Assembly: GCA_000525025.1 (NCBI GenBank)
Contig: JCKJ01000001.1
Span: forward strand, 1 to 64,000
From: Methylophilaceae bacterium 11
Lineage (GTDB): Bacteria; Pseudomonadota; Gammaproteobacteria; Burkholderiales; Methylophilaceae
Direction of reading: 5' to 3'
Length of the DNA: 64,000 nt
Part shown: in pieces, positions 45,672 to 53,171 of the stretch
Layout of the letters: every line of letters starts with the position of its first letter
Numbering within the stretch: position 1 is the stretch's first letter
Position numbers and translations under genes: made by a program
The notes under the pieces: generated by a model
What the model was told of the DNA's origin: nothing
What the model saw: the letters and a program-made list of their open reading frames with translations, nothing else
The model's database searches: none

Positions 45672-46306
45672 TGACAACACTGGCTTGCTATCGTGCGCTC
45701 GTTCCATTGACGCTCCTTGTCTTATTCGGCATGCATCAAGTCTATGCCGCAGAGTTATTGGTAGAAGTACAAGACAGCAAAGGCGCCAAGCTAAAAGATG
45801 CGGTGGTGTTTGTTGAAAATACCAAGACCGCGGGCATTGCACCAACTGCCGGCTATGAGCTAGAACAAAAGTCCAAGCAGTTCAACCCGCAAGTATCGGT
45901 GGTGCAAGTGGGCACCAGTATCAATTTCCCTAATCGCGACAAAGTAAGGCATCACGTCTATTCTTTCTCACCTGCCAAAAAGTTTGAGCTCAAGCTCTAT
46001 TCAGGCGTGCCTGCGAACCCGGTGTTATTTGACAAGGCAGGCACAGTGGTGCTTGGCTGCAATATTCATGACACCATGCTGGCGTATGTTTATATTGTGG
46101 ATACTCCCTATTTTGCTAAAACCGATAGCAATGGCGTAGCCAAGCTGGCCAATGTACCAGAAGAAAACTACATACTTAAGGTGTGGCATTACGCCTTGCA
46201 GCAAGAGAACAAGGTGGTTGAGCAGTCGATTTCTGTCAAATCCTCTAATAAAGCCATCCCGGTAAAATTAGAGATTAATCATGCGAACCTCATTCAAGGG
46301 GAATAG
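45671..46306 (+). CDS. periplasmic cupredoxin-like protein
   Basis: This 211-residue protein has a signal peptide (about 1-26, ending VYA) and a plastocyanin-like copper domain. Probable ligands are the His of RHHVYSF and the Cys, His and Met of GCNIHDTMLAYV. This family is often annotated as methylamine utilisation protein. The C-terminal part (TDSNGVAKLANVPEENYILKVWHY) is a carboxypeptidase-regulatory-like beta domain. It is coupled to the truncated-globin gene (TAATG) and followed six bases on by the c-di-GMP phosphodiesterase gene. Electron transfer or copper sensing is likely. Confidence 0.88.
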   Translation: MTTLACYRALVPLTLLVLFGMHQVYAAELLVEVQDSKGAKLKDAVVFVENTKTAGIAPTAGYELEQKSKQFNPQVSVVQVGTSINFPNRDKVRHHVYSFSPAKKFELKLYSGVPANPVLFDKAGTVVLGCNIHDTMLAYVYIVDTPYFAKTDSNGVAKLANVPEENYILKVWHYALQQENKVVEQSISVKSSNKAIPVKLEINHANLIQGE

Positions 46307-46312
46307 CGCACC

Positions 46313-48691
46313 ATGAAATTCAGCAGCCTAAAACAGCAAATTATCGTCATTTTCTTGACGCTGATTTTAGGTATTCAGCTGGCCGGATTGATACCCATTC
46401 AGTACAGCGTGGATAAAAATGTACGCAAATTGGTGGGTAAAGAGTTAGACGTAGGTGAAAAGGTGTTCTTAAACCTATTAGAAAGCAATACAGAAAACAT
46501 CACGAATGGCGCCAAAATTTTGGCGGCAGATTATGGGTTTCGCGAGGCGATTGCCTCAAACGATCAAGAAACGATACTCTCCGCCTTAAATAATTTCCAA
46601 AGCCGCATTCATGCCGATATCGCCATCTTTTATGGGGTACAGAATGACAGTATGACCGTCTCTGGTAACCTGACTGAGCAAGAAGCCAAACCGGTGGTGA
46701 ATCATTTGATCGACACACATTCTGCCTCTGCAAAAAAAATTGATTTTGAGATTTTTAATGATATGCCATACCAGCTGGTGGCGGTGCCCATTAAAGCACC
46801 GATTATTATTGGCTGGATGGTGGTTGGGTTTGAGATAGACGATGCGCTGGCTGAAAAACTGAATAAATTAAGCAGCTTGCAAGTCACGTTTTTGCAACGC
46901 GCAGAAAAAGGTGCATGGCTATCTAGTGCGTCTACCTTGAGTCGGGATGACCAGTTATCACTGATTGATTATTTTGAACATAAAGCAAAGCCAGACTTAG
47001 CCAACAATGAAGTACGTATCAATGATGACGTGTTTGATTCTAAAACGCTGACCTTGCATCACGATAGTGACAACATGCTATTGGCGGTATTACAGCGCTC
47101 TATTACTGCTGAGATTTCCAACTATCAAACCCTTAAATACACCCTGCTTATCCTCACCATTTTTGGGCTTGGCGTGTTTACTGTGGCCATTATTTATGTG
47201 TCTAACTATATTGCAGCGCCCATTGCAAAACTGTCAGAAACCGCCAAACAATTAGAGCAAGGCAATTACGATCTGACGATACAGACCGATCGCCATGATG
47301 AGATTGGTGATTTAAGCAAAGCCTTTAACTCCATGCGCGATGCGATTGCAACGCGGGAAGCCAAAGTCGCTCGTCTAGCATTTTGGGATGATGTGACTAA
47401 CTTGCCGAATCGGGTTGCATTTATTAAACATCTGGGCGAAAAGATTGCAGCGCACCAACAACGTGGTTTACCGCTCACCATCATCGTGTTGAATCTGGAT
47501 CGTTTTAAAGAGGTCAATAAAATTTTGGGGCGCGATTTGGGCGATGAGTTGCTTAACCGCGTGGCACAAAGCTTAAAGGCCATGGTCAGAACCGACGATA
47601 TGGTGGCGCGGTTGGGCGCAGACGAATATGGCTTGTTGCTTGCCTCCGCTGGATTAGAAGAAGGCTTGGCGGTAGCCCATAAATTGCAAAAAATCTTTGA
47701 TACAGCCATAGATCTGGCTGCGCAAAAAATTGATGTGACAGCAGGCATTGGGCTGGCAGTGTATCCGCAACATGGGGATAGCGATGAGCAATTGCTGCAC
47801 AATGCAGAGACTGCATTGCATGTCTCCAAAAGCAAACATTCTGGCGTAGTGCTCTATGACGCTGCGTTTGATTTAGGCATTCAAGAGAACTTGAGCTTAG
47901 CCAGCGAACTGAAAACCGCGATTCAAGGGCGCCAGTTAGCTTTGTATTTGCAACCTAAAGTCAATCTTAAAACCAAGCGTGGCTACGCGGCAGAGGCGCT
48001 GGTACGTTGGATTCATCCGGAAAAAGGATTGATCTTTCCGGATCAGTTTATCCCATTTGCAGAGCAGACCGGGTTGATTAAAGACATCACGCTGTGGATG
48101 TTGGAAGAGGCTTGCCGGGTGCATACAGAACTGAAAACAGAAGGTATTGAACTCACCATTGCCGTCAATATTTCTACACGCGATTTGATTGACTCGGATT
48201 TCCCCGACAAGGTAGAAGCCATTTTTAAACGCTTTAATATTGCGGAAAATGCGATCTCATTGGAAATCACCGAAAGTAGCATCATGGATGACCCAGTAAG
48301 GGCGGAAGCCACGTTGCATCGACTAGCGAACATGGGATTGAAAATTGCGATTGATGATTTTGGTACAGGGTACTCGTCGCTTGGCTATTTAAAACGCTTA
48401 CCGGTAAAAGAGCTCAAAATTGATAAATCGTTTGTGATGAACATGGAAAAAAATGATAACGATACGATTATTGTGCGCTCTACCGTTGATTTAGGGCACA
48501 ACCTCAATTTGAAAGTGGTGGCAGAGGGTATTGAAAACATTGAAGTGTGGAATATTTTAGCCAAGATGGGCTGTGATTACGGTCAAGGCTATTTTATGGG
48601 CAAACCGATGCCGGAAAAAGACTTCAAAAGCTGGCTAGACAAGTGGGAGGCACAATCGCAAGACATGGCGCCTAAAAAATTGTCTGCATAA
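46313..48691 (+). CDS. membrane c-di-GMP phosphodiesterase (sensor-HAMP-degenerate GGDEF-EAL)
   Basis: This 792-residue protein has an N-terminal helix (about 10-30), a periplasmic sensor domain of about 230 residues, a second helix (about 268-292), HAMP (about 293-350), GGDEF (about 355-525) and EAL (about 540-780). The GGDEF motif has become GADEY, so cyclase activity is probably lost, although the RTDD inhibitory site is kept. EAL residues AEALVRW, LEITESSIMDD, IDDFGTGYSSLGYLKR and EGIENIEV are intact, so it should cleave c-di-GMP. An AAGGGGA site precedes it. Its periplasmic domain may sense the coupled globin or cupredoxin. Confidence 0.93.
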   Translation: MKFSSLKQQIIVIFLTLILGIQLAGLIPIQYSVDKNVRKLVGKELDVGEKVFLNLLESNTENITNGAKILAADYGFREAIASNDQETILSALNNFQSRIHADIAIFYGVQNDSMTVSGNLTEQEAKPVVNHLIDTHSASAKKIDFEIFNDMPYQLVAVPIKAPIIIGWMVVGFEIDDALAEKLNKLSSLQVTFLQRAEKGAWLSSASTLSRDDQLSLIDYFEHKAKPDLANNEVRINDDVFDSKTLTLHHDSDNMLLAVLQRSITAEISNYQTLKYTLLILTIFGLGVFTVAIIYVSNYIAAPIAKLSETAKQLEQGNYDLTIQTDRHDEIGDLSKAFNSMRDAIATREAKVARLAFWDDVTNLPNRVAFIKHLGEKIAAHQQRGLPLTIIVLNLDRFKEVNKILGRDLGDELLNRVAQSLKAMVRTDDMVARLGADEYGLLLASAGLEEGLAVAHKLQKIFDTAIDLAAQKIDVTAGIGLAVYPQHGDSDEQLLHNAETALHVSKSKHSGVVLYDAAFDLGIQENLSLASELKTAIQGRQLALYLQPKVNLKTKRGYAAEALVRWIHPEKGLIFPDQFIPFAEQTGLIKDITLWMLEEACRVHTELKTEGIELTIAVNISTRDLIDSDFPDKVEAIFKRFNIAENAISLEITESSIMDDPVRAEATLHRLANMGLKIAIDDFGTGYSSLGYLKRLPVKELKIDKSFVMNMEKNDNDTIIVRSTVDLGHNLNLKVVAEGIENIEVWNILAKMGCDYGQGYFMGKPMPEKDFKSWLDKWEAQSQDMAPKKLSA

Positions 48692-48718
48692 AAAAAGGCG
48701 CTGACGCGCCTTTGTTTT
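48691..48718. terminator. bidirectional terminator
   Basis: GGCGC-TGAC-GCGCC sits between A7 on the left and TTTGTTTT on the right. It closes the EAL gene (+) and the small membrane peptide gene (-). Confidence 0.85.
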
Positions 48719-48732
48719 GGATAGCCTTAATC

Positions 48733-48828
48733 TTATTTGACTACTTTTACGCATACATAGAGTAATGCGCCAATGACTACCAATATACCAATCAACGTAT
48801 AAATACCCACTGCACCTACCATGTCCAT
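48733..48828 (-). CDS. 31-residue membrane peptide (paralogue of that at 32217)
   Basis: This 31-codon ORF gives a peptide starting MDMVGAVGIYTL, with one hydrophobic helix and a final Lys. AAGGA lies upstream of the ATG. Fifteen of 31 residues match the peptide at 32217, including MD, GA, GI, TL, VIG, LL and the Lys at positions 28 and 31. Two such similar genes with good ribosome sites make chance unlikely. Each sits convergent to a signalling gene with a shared terminator. Confidence 0.8.
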   Translation of the reverse strand: MDMVGAVGIYTLIGILVVIGALLYVCVKVVK

Positions 48829-48969
48829 TTATCCTTAATGTAAAGTTAAAAAATTACGTATCTGCGAATAATAGAATATTCTGCGAGCAGCATTTTAACG
48901 GATTCAGCCATAATCTCAATAACGGAATCATCGCTTTGTGTAATACCGCTTGCATCTCACTTGCAATTT

Positions 48970-49134
48970 CTAGAATTCAACCATTTCAAATTCTGCTTTA
49001 CTCACACCGCACTCTGGGCATACCCAATCCGCAGGCACGTCCTCCCAGCGAGTGCCCGGGGCAATACCATCTTCTGGCCAACCTTTGTCTTCTTCATAAA
49101 TCAGGCCGCATACGGTACACATCCATGATTTCAT
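48970..49134 (-). CDS. rubA: rubredoxin
   Basis: This 54-residue protein is a rubredoxin: MCTVCG and VCPECG supply Cys6, Cys9, Cys39 and Cys42 for one iron. Between them are the usual [16 protein letters not shown] and [15 protein letters not shown] lies upstream of the ATG. It lies about 140 bp after the stop of katA on the same strand, beyond a terminator. It may donate electrons to peroxide or oxygen detoxification, or to a hydroxylase; no reductase is adjacent. Confidence 0.97.
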   Translation of the reverse strand: MKSWMCTVCGLIYEEDKGWPEDGIAPGTRWEDVPADWVCPECGVSKAEFEMVEF

Positions 49135-49216
49135 TATCGATTCCTTTCACGTTATATGGCATAAGCACGACATTGTACTAATGTCGCTCTATGAAGAGAA
49201 TCATTACACAAAGACG

Positions 49217-49242
49217 AAAAAAAAGCCCGCATAAAGCGGGCT
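49217..49242 (-). terminator. rho-independent terminator after katA
   Basis: AGCCCGC and GCGGGCT surround ATAAA. On the minus strand the stem is followed by seven T residues. It is placed 30 bp after the catalase stop codon. Confidence 0.9.
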
Positions 49243-49271
49243 AAAGGGAGGAGCCAACAACTAAACCTTCA

Positions 49272-50759
49272 CTAAATTTTGCTGAGAGCTTGTTTCACAC
49301 CTTCTGCATATGCCGGGTCTGCTTTGGCAAATTGCGCTAACATCCGTGCTTGAATATCTGCATTGGCTTGGGATAAACCACCGGCAATATTATTAAATAA
49401 TTGCTGTTGTTGGCTATCGTTCATAATGCGGAACAAAGCACCTGCTTGTGAGTAATAGTCCTCCTGACTTTGGTCGTGGTAACCAATCCATGCGTCTTCC
49501 AATACTGGCATCGGCGGCACTGCAACTTGGGGTGTCGGTACCGGTGCACCTTGGCCAACTCTATCGTTAGGATAGAAATTCGATGCACTGACATAGCCAG
49601 CAGCGTTGGCGTAGTTTGTATCGCCAGCACTATGTCCCACTGGGCATCCCATTCCCGCAAATGCGCCATCACGTTGATAATGATTGACCGGGCATTTACC
49701 TGCATTGACCGGAATCTGGTTGAAGTTAGCACCAATACGATAACGGTGCGCATCCTGATACGCTAACAAGCGTGCTTGCAACATTTTGTCCGGTGATGCG
49801 GCAATGCCAGGCACAAAGTTGCTCGGTGCAAATGCCACTTGCTCGGTTTCGGCAAAGTAGTTATGCACGTTTTTGTTTAATTCCAACTGACCAATCTCTA
49901 CCACCGGCACCTCTTTGTAAGGCCACACTTTGGTTAAATCAAACGGGTTGATGTGGAAGCTACGTGCTTGTGTTTCTGACATGATTTGCACTTGCACCGT
50001 CCAACTTGGAAACTCGCCACGGTCAATGGCATTCACCAAATCTTGTTGCGCACCATGTGCAGGCATCTTGGCCGCTTCTTCATTGGTCAAGGTTTTAATG
50101 CCTTGATTAGTTTTAAAGTGCCATTTCACCCAATGACGCTCACCTTTGGCATTATAAAAACTCAAGGTATGGCTGCTAAAGCCATGCACATGGCGGTATG
50201 AAGCAGGAATGCCACGGTCCGACATCAAAATCGTCATTTGATGTAAGGATTGCGGATGATTGGCCCAGAATTCAAACGCATTGGCTGGGTTGGGCGTATT
50301 GGTACGCGCATCTTTCTTCTGGCTATGGATAAAGTCCGGGAACTTGATCGGGTCATTTAAAAAGAACACTGGCGTATTGTTGCCCACCATGTCCCAGTTG
50401 CCTTGTTTGGTATAAAACTTCACGGCAAAGCCACGTGGGTCGCGTGCATAGTCGCTAGAATCCTGCCCGCCACCTACAGTTGAAAAGCGCAAAAACACTT
50501 CTGTTTGCTGACCAACCACTTGAAGGAAGTCAGCAATCGTGACATCTTTTAAGCTCTTAGTGACCGTAAATGTGCCGTAAGCCGCAGTACCACGCGCATG
50601 CACCACACGTTCTGGGATACGCTCGCGGTTAAAGTGCGCTAATTTTTCAAATAAATAATGGTTATCAAACGTCAATGGGCCGCGTGCACCTACGGAAATA
50701 CTATTGTTGTCATCGGCAACAGGTGCGCCAGCAGAAGTGGTTAATACAGTGTTTGTCAT
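49272..50759 (-). CDS. katA: haem catalase (KatA-type, monofunctional)
   Basis: This 495-residue protein belongs to the small-subunit monofunctional catalases. The distal His is His54 in RVVHARGTAAYG; the catalytic Asn is in VGNNTPVFF (about 127); the proximal Tyr is in RLLAYQDAHRYRIG. Residues 1-20 are a variable lead. It dismutates hydrogen peroxide. It is divergent from oxyR, with a 28-codon ORF in between, so OxyR control is likely. Confidence 0.98.
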   Translation of the reverse strand: MTNTVLTTSAGAPVADDNNSISVGARGPLTFDNHYLFEKLAHFNRERIPERVVHARGTAAYGTFTVTKSLKDVTIADFLQVVGQQTEVFLRFSTVGGGQDSSDYARDPRGFAVKFYTKQGNWDMVGNNTPVFFLNDPIKFPDFIHSQKKDARTNTPNPANAFEFWANHPQSLHQMTILMSDRGIPASYRHVHGFSSHTLSFYNAKGERHWVKWHFKTNQGIKTLTNEEAAKMPAHGAQQDLVNAIDRGEFPSWTVQVQIMSETQARSFHINPFDLTKVWPYKEVPVVEIGQLELNKNVHNYFAETEQVAFAPSNFVPGIAASPDKMLQARLLAYQDAHRYRIGANFNQIPVNAGKCPVNHYQRDGAFAGMGCPVGHSAGDTNYANAAGYVSASNFYPNDRVGQGAPVPTPQVAVPPMPVLEDAWIGYHDQSQEDYYSQAGALFRIMNDSQQQQLFNNIAGGLSQANADIQARMLAQFAKADPAYAEGVKQALSKI

Positions 50760-50804
50760 TGGTTGTTTTCCTTTAAGTCGTCTATGAGTAATATTTCAAT
50801 GGTG

Positions 50805-50891
50805 TTAGTGGCTTAGTGCGTAGCCAGCTAGCAGTTCAATCACCACTTGACGATTCAGTTGTTGGCTGCCGATTCGATAGATGGTTTGCAT
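50805..50891 (-). CDS. 28-residue ORF upstream of katA
   Basis: This ORF begins MQTIYRIGSQQLNRQVVIEL and ends ALSH. AAGGAG lies six bases before its ATG, a better ribosome site than that of katA. Its stop lies 45 bp before the katA ATG on the same strand, so it would be the first cistron of the katA transcript. It is not hydrophobic. A regulatory leader peptide or a small stress protein are both possible. Confidence 0.6.
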   Translation of the reverse strand: MQTIYRIGSQQLNRQVVIELLAGYALSH

Positions 50892-50974
50892 TTTCTTCTC
50901 CTTAAATATGTCGTTGTCGCAACGCATGAGAAGCATTCTAAAAAGAAGGCGCTTATTTGTATAATTGTATGTTT

Positions 50975-51013
50975 TGATATTGTTGATAAATTAAACTTAT
51001 CAGTTTATGATAA
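50975..51013. promoter_or_regulatory. OxyR-type operator between katA and oxyR
   Basis: TGATAA (50984-50989) and TTATCA (50997-51002) form a perfect inverted repeat around seven bases, the spacing of the OxyR ATAG-N7-CTAT core. A further TGATAA (51008-51013) and a TGATAT (50975-50980) lie at about ten-base spacing, as expected for an OxyR tetramer. It starts 84 bp from the small ORF and ends 28 bp before oxyR, so it could activate katA and repress oxyR. Inferred by symmetry. Confidence 0.55.
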
Positions 51014-51041
51014 GTCATCTTCAATCATCAGTGAGCCAGCA

Positions 51042-51929
51042 ATGACACTCATCGAGCTCAAGTTTGTAGTCGCGGTGGCGCAAGAACGTAACTTTCGGCG
51101 TGCGGCCGAAAAGTGTTTTGTGACGCAACCCGCCCTAAGTTTGGGTATTAAAAAGCTAGAAGAAGAGCTATGTGTCTCTATTTTCGAGCGTAGCCGTTCA
51201 GAAGTAACACCCACCGAAATTGGTGAAAAAATTATCGAGCAAGCGAATGTGGTACTTGAGCAAGCCTCGCGTTTAAAAGAATTGGCTAAGCTTGGGACGA
51301 ACCCCTTACATGGCCTGTTCAAATTGGGCATGATTCATTCGGTAGGGCCTTATTTGTTACCGGAGATTATTCCTATCTTGCGTGTTTCAACGCCGGATAT
51401 GCCACTGGAAGTAGAGGAAAACCTCACGGCTAATTTAGAGACGCAATTAAGAAACGGGGTGATCGATGCTGCGATTATCGCGTTGCCGTTTGATGTGCCC
51501 GGGATTCAAGTGCACAGCCTATATGATGAGGAGTTTAAAGTGGTGGTGCCTTCAGACCACCATTGGGCTACACGCAAAGAGATCGATCCGGCCGAGCTTT
51601 CCGATGAAAAGGTCTTGTTATTGAACAGTGGGCATTGTTTTAGTAACCAAGTGACGCAAGCGTGTCCGGAACTATCGCGTAAGGGTGAGGTGCTGCAAGG
51701 TAACTCGTTGGAAACCATCCGCAATATGGTGGCCTCCAATTTGGGTATTACCGTATTGCCTGCTTCGGCTACCGTCGAGCGTTACCAAAACCCATTGGTA
51801 AAAGTGGTGCCATTTATTAAACCAGCGCCGATTCGCCGGATTGCCATTGCTTGGCGTAAAAGCTTTGTCAGGACGTCTGCCATCGAAAAACTAATCGAAG
51901 CGATTGAGTTAGCCAACCAGAGAATGTAG
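51042..51929 (+). CDS. oxyR: hydrogen-peroxide sensor OxyR
   Basis: This 295-residue LysR-type regulator has a winged HTH (MTLIELKFVVAVAQERNFRRAA, FVTQPALSLGIKKLEEEL) and the redox pair Cys199 (LLNSGHCFSNQ) and Cys208 (VTQACPE) at the same numbers as E. coli OxyR. That agreement fixes the start at 51042 rather than at an earlier in-frame codon. It is divergent from katA. Oxidation by H2O2 forms the disulfide and switches on katA. Another TTATCA/TGATAA repeat upstream suggests autoregulation. Confidence 0.96.
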   Translation: MTLIELKFVVAVAQERNFRRAAEKCFVTQPALSLGIKKLEEELCVSIFERSRSEVTPTEIGEKIIEQANVVLEQASRLKELAKLGTNPLHGLFKLGMIHSVGPYLLPEIIPILRVSTPDMPLEVEENLTANLETQLRNGVIDAAIIALPFDVPGIQVHSLYDEEFKVVVPSDHHWATRKEIDPAELSDEKVLLLNSGHCFSNQVTQACPELSRKGEVLQGNSLETIRNMVASNLGITVLPASATVERYQNPLVKVVPFIKPAPIRRIAIAWRKSFVRTSAIEKLIEAIELANQRM

Positions 51930-51986
51930 ATGTCAAAGCGTGTGGGTGAGTGAATTTCGGCCCGGCAAGGTCTGTATTCAACCAAT

Positions 51987-52015
51987 AAAAAAGGCGCTGA
52001 TAAGCGCCTCTTTTT
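51987..52015. terminator. bidirectional terminator
   Basis: GGCGCT-GATA-AGCGCC is flanked by AAAAAA and TCTTTTT. It ends oxyR (+) and pqqA (-). Confidence 0.9.
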
Positions 52016-52033
52016 ACGAACACGTTAATTAGA

Positions 52034-52105
52034 TTAACGGTTGCAAACGTACATGGTCACTTCAAAGCCAAAACGCATTTCTGTAGCAGCTGGTGTAGTC
52101 CACAT
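52034..52105 (-). CDS. pqqA: PQQ precursor peptide PqqA
   Basis: This 23-codon gene encodes a peptide starting MWTTPAATEMRFGFEVTMY and ending VCNR. The E-V-T-M-Y segment contains the Glu and Tyr that are crosslinked by PqqE and become pyrroloquinoline quinone. An AAGGAG site lies upstream; three consecutive in-frame ATGs follow it, and the third gives the best spacing. PQQ is the cofactor of methanol dehydrogenase, so it fits a methylotroph. No pqqBCDE genes are in the window, so this copy is isolated. Confidence 0.95.
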   Translation of the reverse strand: MWTTPAATEMRFGFEVTMYVCNR

Positions 52106-52282
52106 CATCATTCTCCTTAAAAACTCACTTAGAAAAACACACTTAGTTAATTCACTTTGGGTTCAAACTATGGATACAGTGTATAACGCAGCTGAATATT
52201 TAACGTATGGGTAATGCGCAAATTGATCTCAAGAAAATCATGAGAGTCAGTAGCGGATAGTGTAGAGGTTGTGGGAAATCGA

Positions 52283-53170
52283 TTAGGGGTAGTGAAGTGC
52301 AACGCGATAGCCAGCTACGGCAATGTCGCTGGTATTCAACTGAAGCTTGATGCGCACCTCTTCTTTTGCTGCAATGCCGCTATCAGTGCTCGCCGCCTGA
52401 TGAATATAATCAGCGGGCTTGAGTGTGCGCCTTAACACGGGCTCATCATCCACATTGGTCAAGGTCAGCTCGATGTTCGGGTAGGCTTGTGGAAAATCGG
52501 CATGGTTAATCAAGGTACTAGTGAACACCAGCACTTGTGCATAAGTGAGGTGTTCTTGCATGTCCGAATCATCAATGGTGAGTAAATCGATATTGTTTGG
52601 CAGGGCAATCGTGCATTTTGCATATTGGCATGCTTGTGTGAGCCACGGCTTGGTTTGCGGGTAATACGCAGCAATTTCAGTACGTTTAAAATAAATGCCT
52701 TGTACCAGCAATACCAAGAGCAGAAATAAGCTTGAGCCAAACAGCGGCCAGCTAAACGGTACGCGGCGTAGCGGCTTGGCAACAGGTTCATCAATCGCCA
52801 AGTCATTCAAAAAGCTAGGGGTATGTGCGGTGCCAGTAGCGGCTTGAGTTTCAGCAGTCGTATCTTCTTGTGTGGCAGGTTCGGTTGGCGCGTCTTGATT
52901 GAACTGTGCCTGGAGCGCATCAGGTGCAGTCATTTCAATATGTTCGGTCGGTAGTGTTTGCGTATCGGGGTTGAGTGAAATATCGCTCAATACTGCTTCT
53001 ACTTTGGTAGGCGTTACTTTTTTACTTCGGGATTGTTTAACCAGATATTCTTTTGCATTGAACACATGCTGGCATGTGCCGCAGCGCACTTGCCCATCGT
53101 AAGCTTTAAGCTGTTCTTTTTTAACAACAAATTGCGTATTACATTCAGGGCAAGATGTAATGAGTGGCAT
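52283..53170 (-). CDS. zinc-ribbon, DUF3426-type membrane protein
   Basis: This 295-residue protein starts with an MJ0042-type zinc ribbon (CPECNTQF and RCGTCQHVF, two CXXC pairs). A low-complexity Thr/Glu/Gln stretch (about 65-130) is followed by one membrane helix (about 145-165) and a periplasmic DUF3426-like domain (about 175-295, VLVFTSTLINHADFPQAYPNIELTLTNVDDEP). The ATG lies one base after the prmA stop, so the two are translationally coupled; an earlier in-frame start has no support. Its role is unknown. Confidence 0.9.
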   Translation of the reverse strand: MPLITSCPECNTQFVVKKEQLKAYDGQVRCGTCQHVFNAKEYLVKQSRSKKVTPTKVEAVLSDISLNPDTQTLPTEHIEMTAPDALQAQFNQDAPTEPATQEDTTAETQAATGTAHTPSFLNDLAIDEPVAKPLRRVPFSWPLFGSSLFLLLVLLVQGIYFKRTEIAAYYPQTKPWLTQACQYAKCTIALPNNIDLLTIDDSDMQEHLTYAQVLVFTSTLINHADFPQAYPNIELTLTNVDDEPVLRRTLKPADYIHQAASTDSGIAAKEEVRIKLQLNTSDIAVAGYRVALHYP

Positions 53171-53171
53171 G

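Noticed and set aside
49470-49766. Plus-strand ORF inside katA
   Set aside because: It is antisense to the conserved catalase reading frame and has no homology-like features.
50847-51041. N-terminal extension of OxyR by 65 residues
   Set aside because: The Cys199/Cys208 numbering agrees with E. coli OxyR only if translation starts at 51042. The extension also overlaps the operator and the 28-codon ORF on the other strand.
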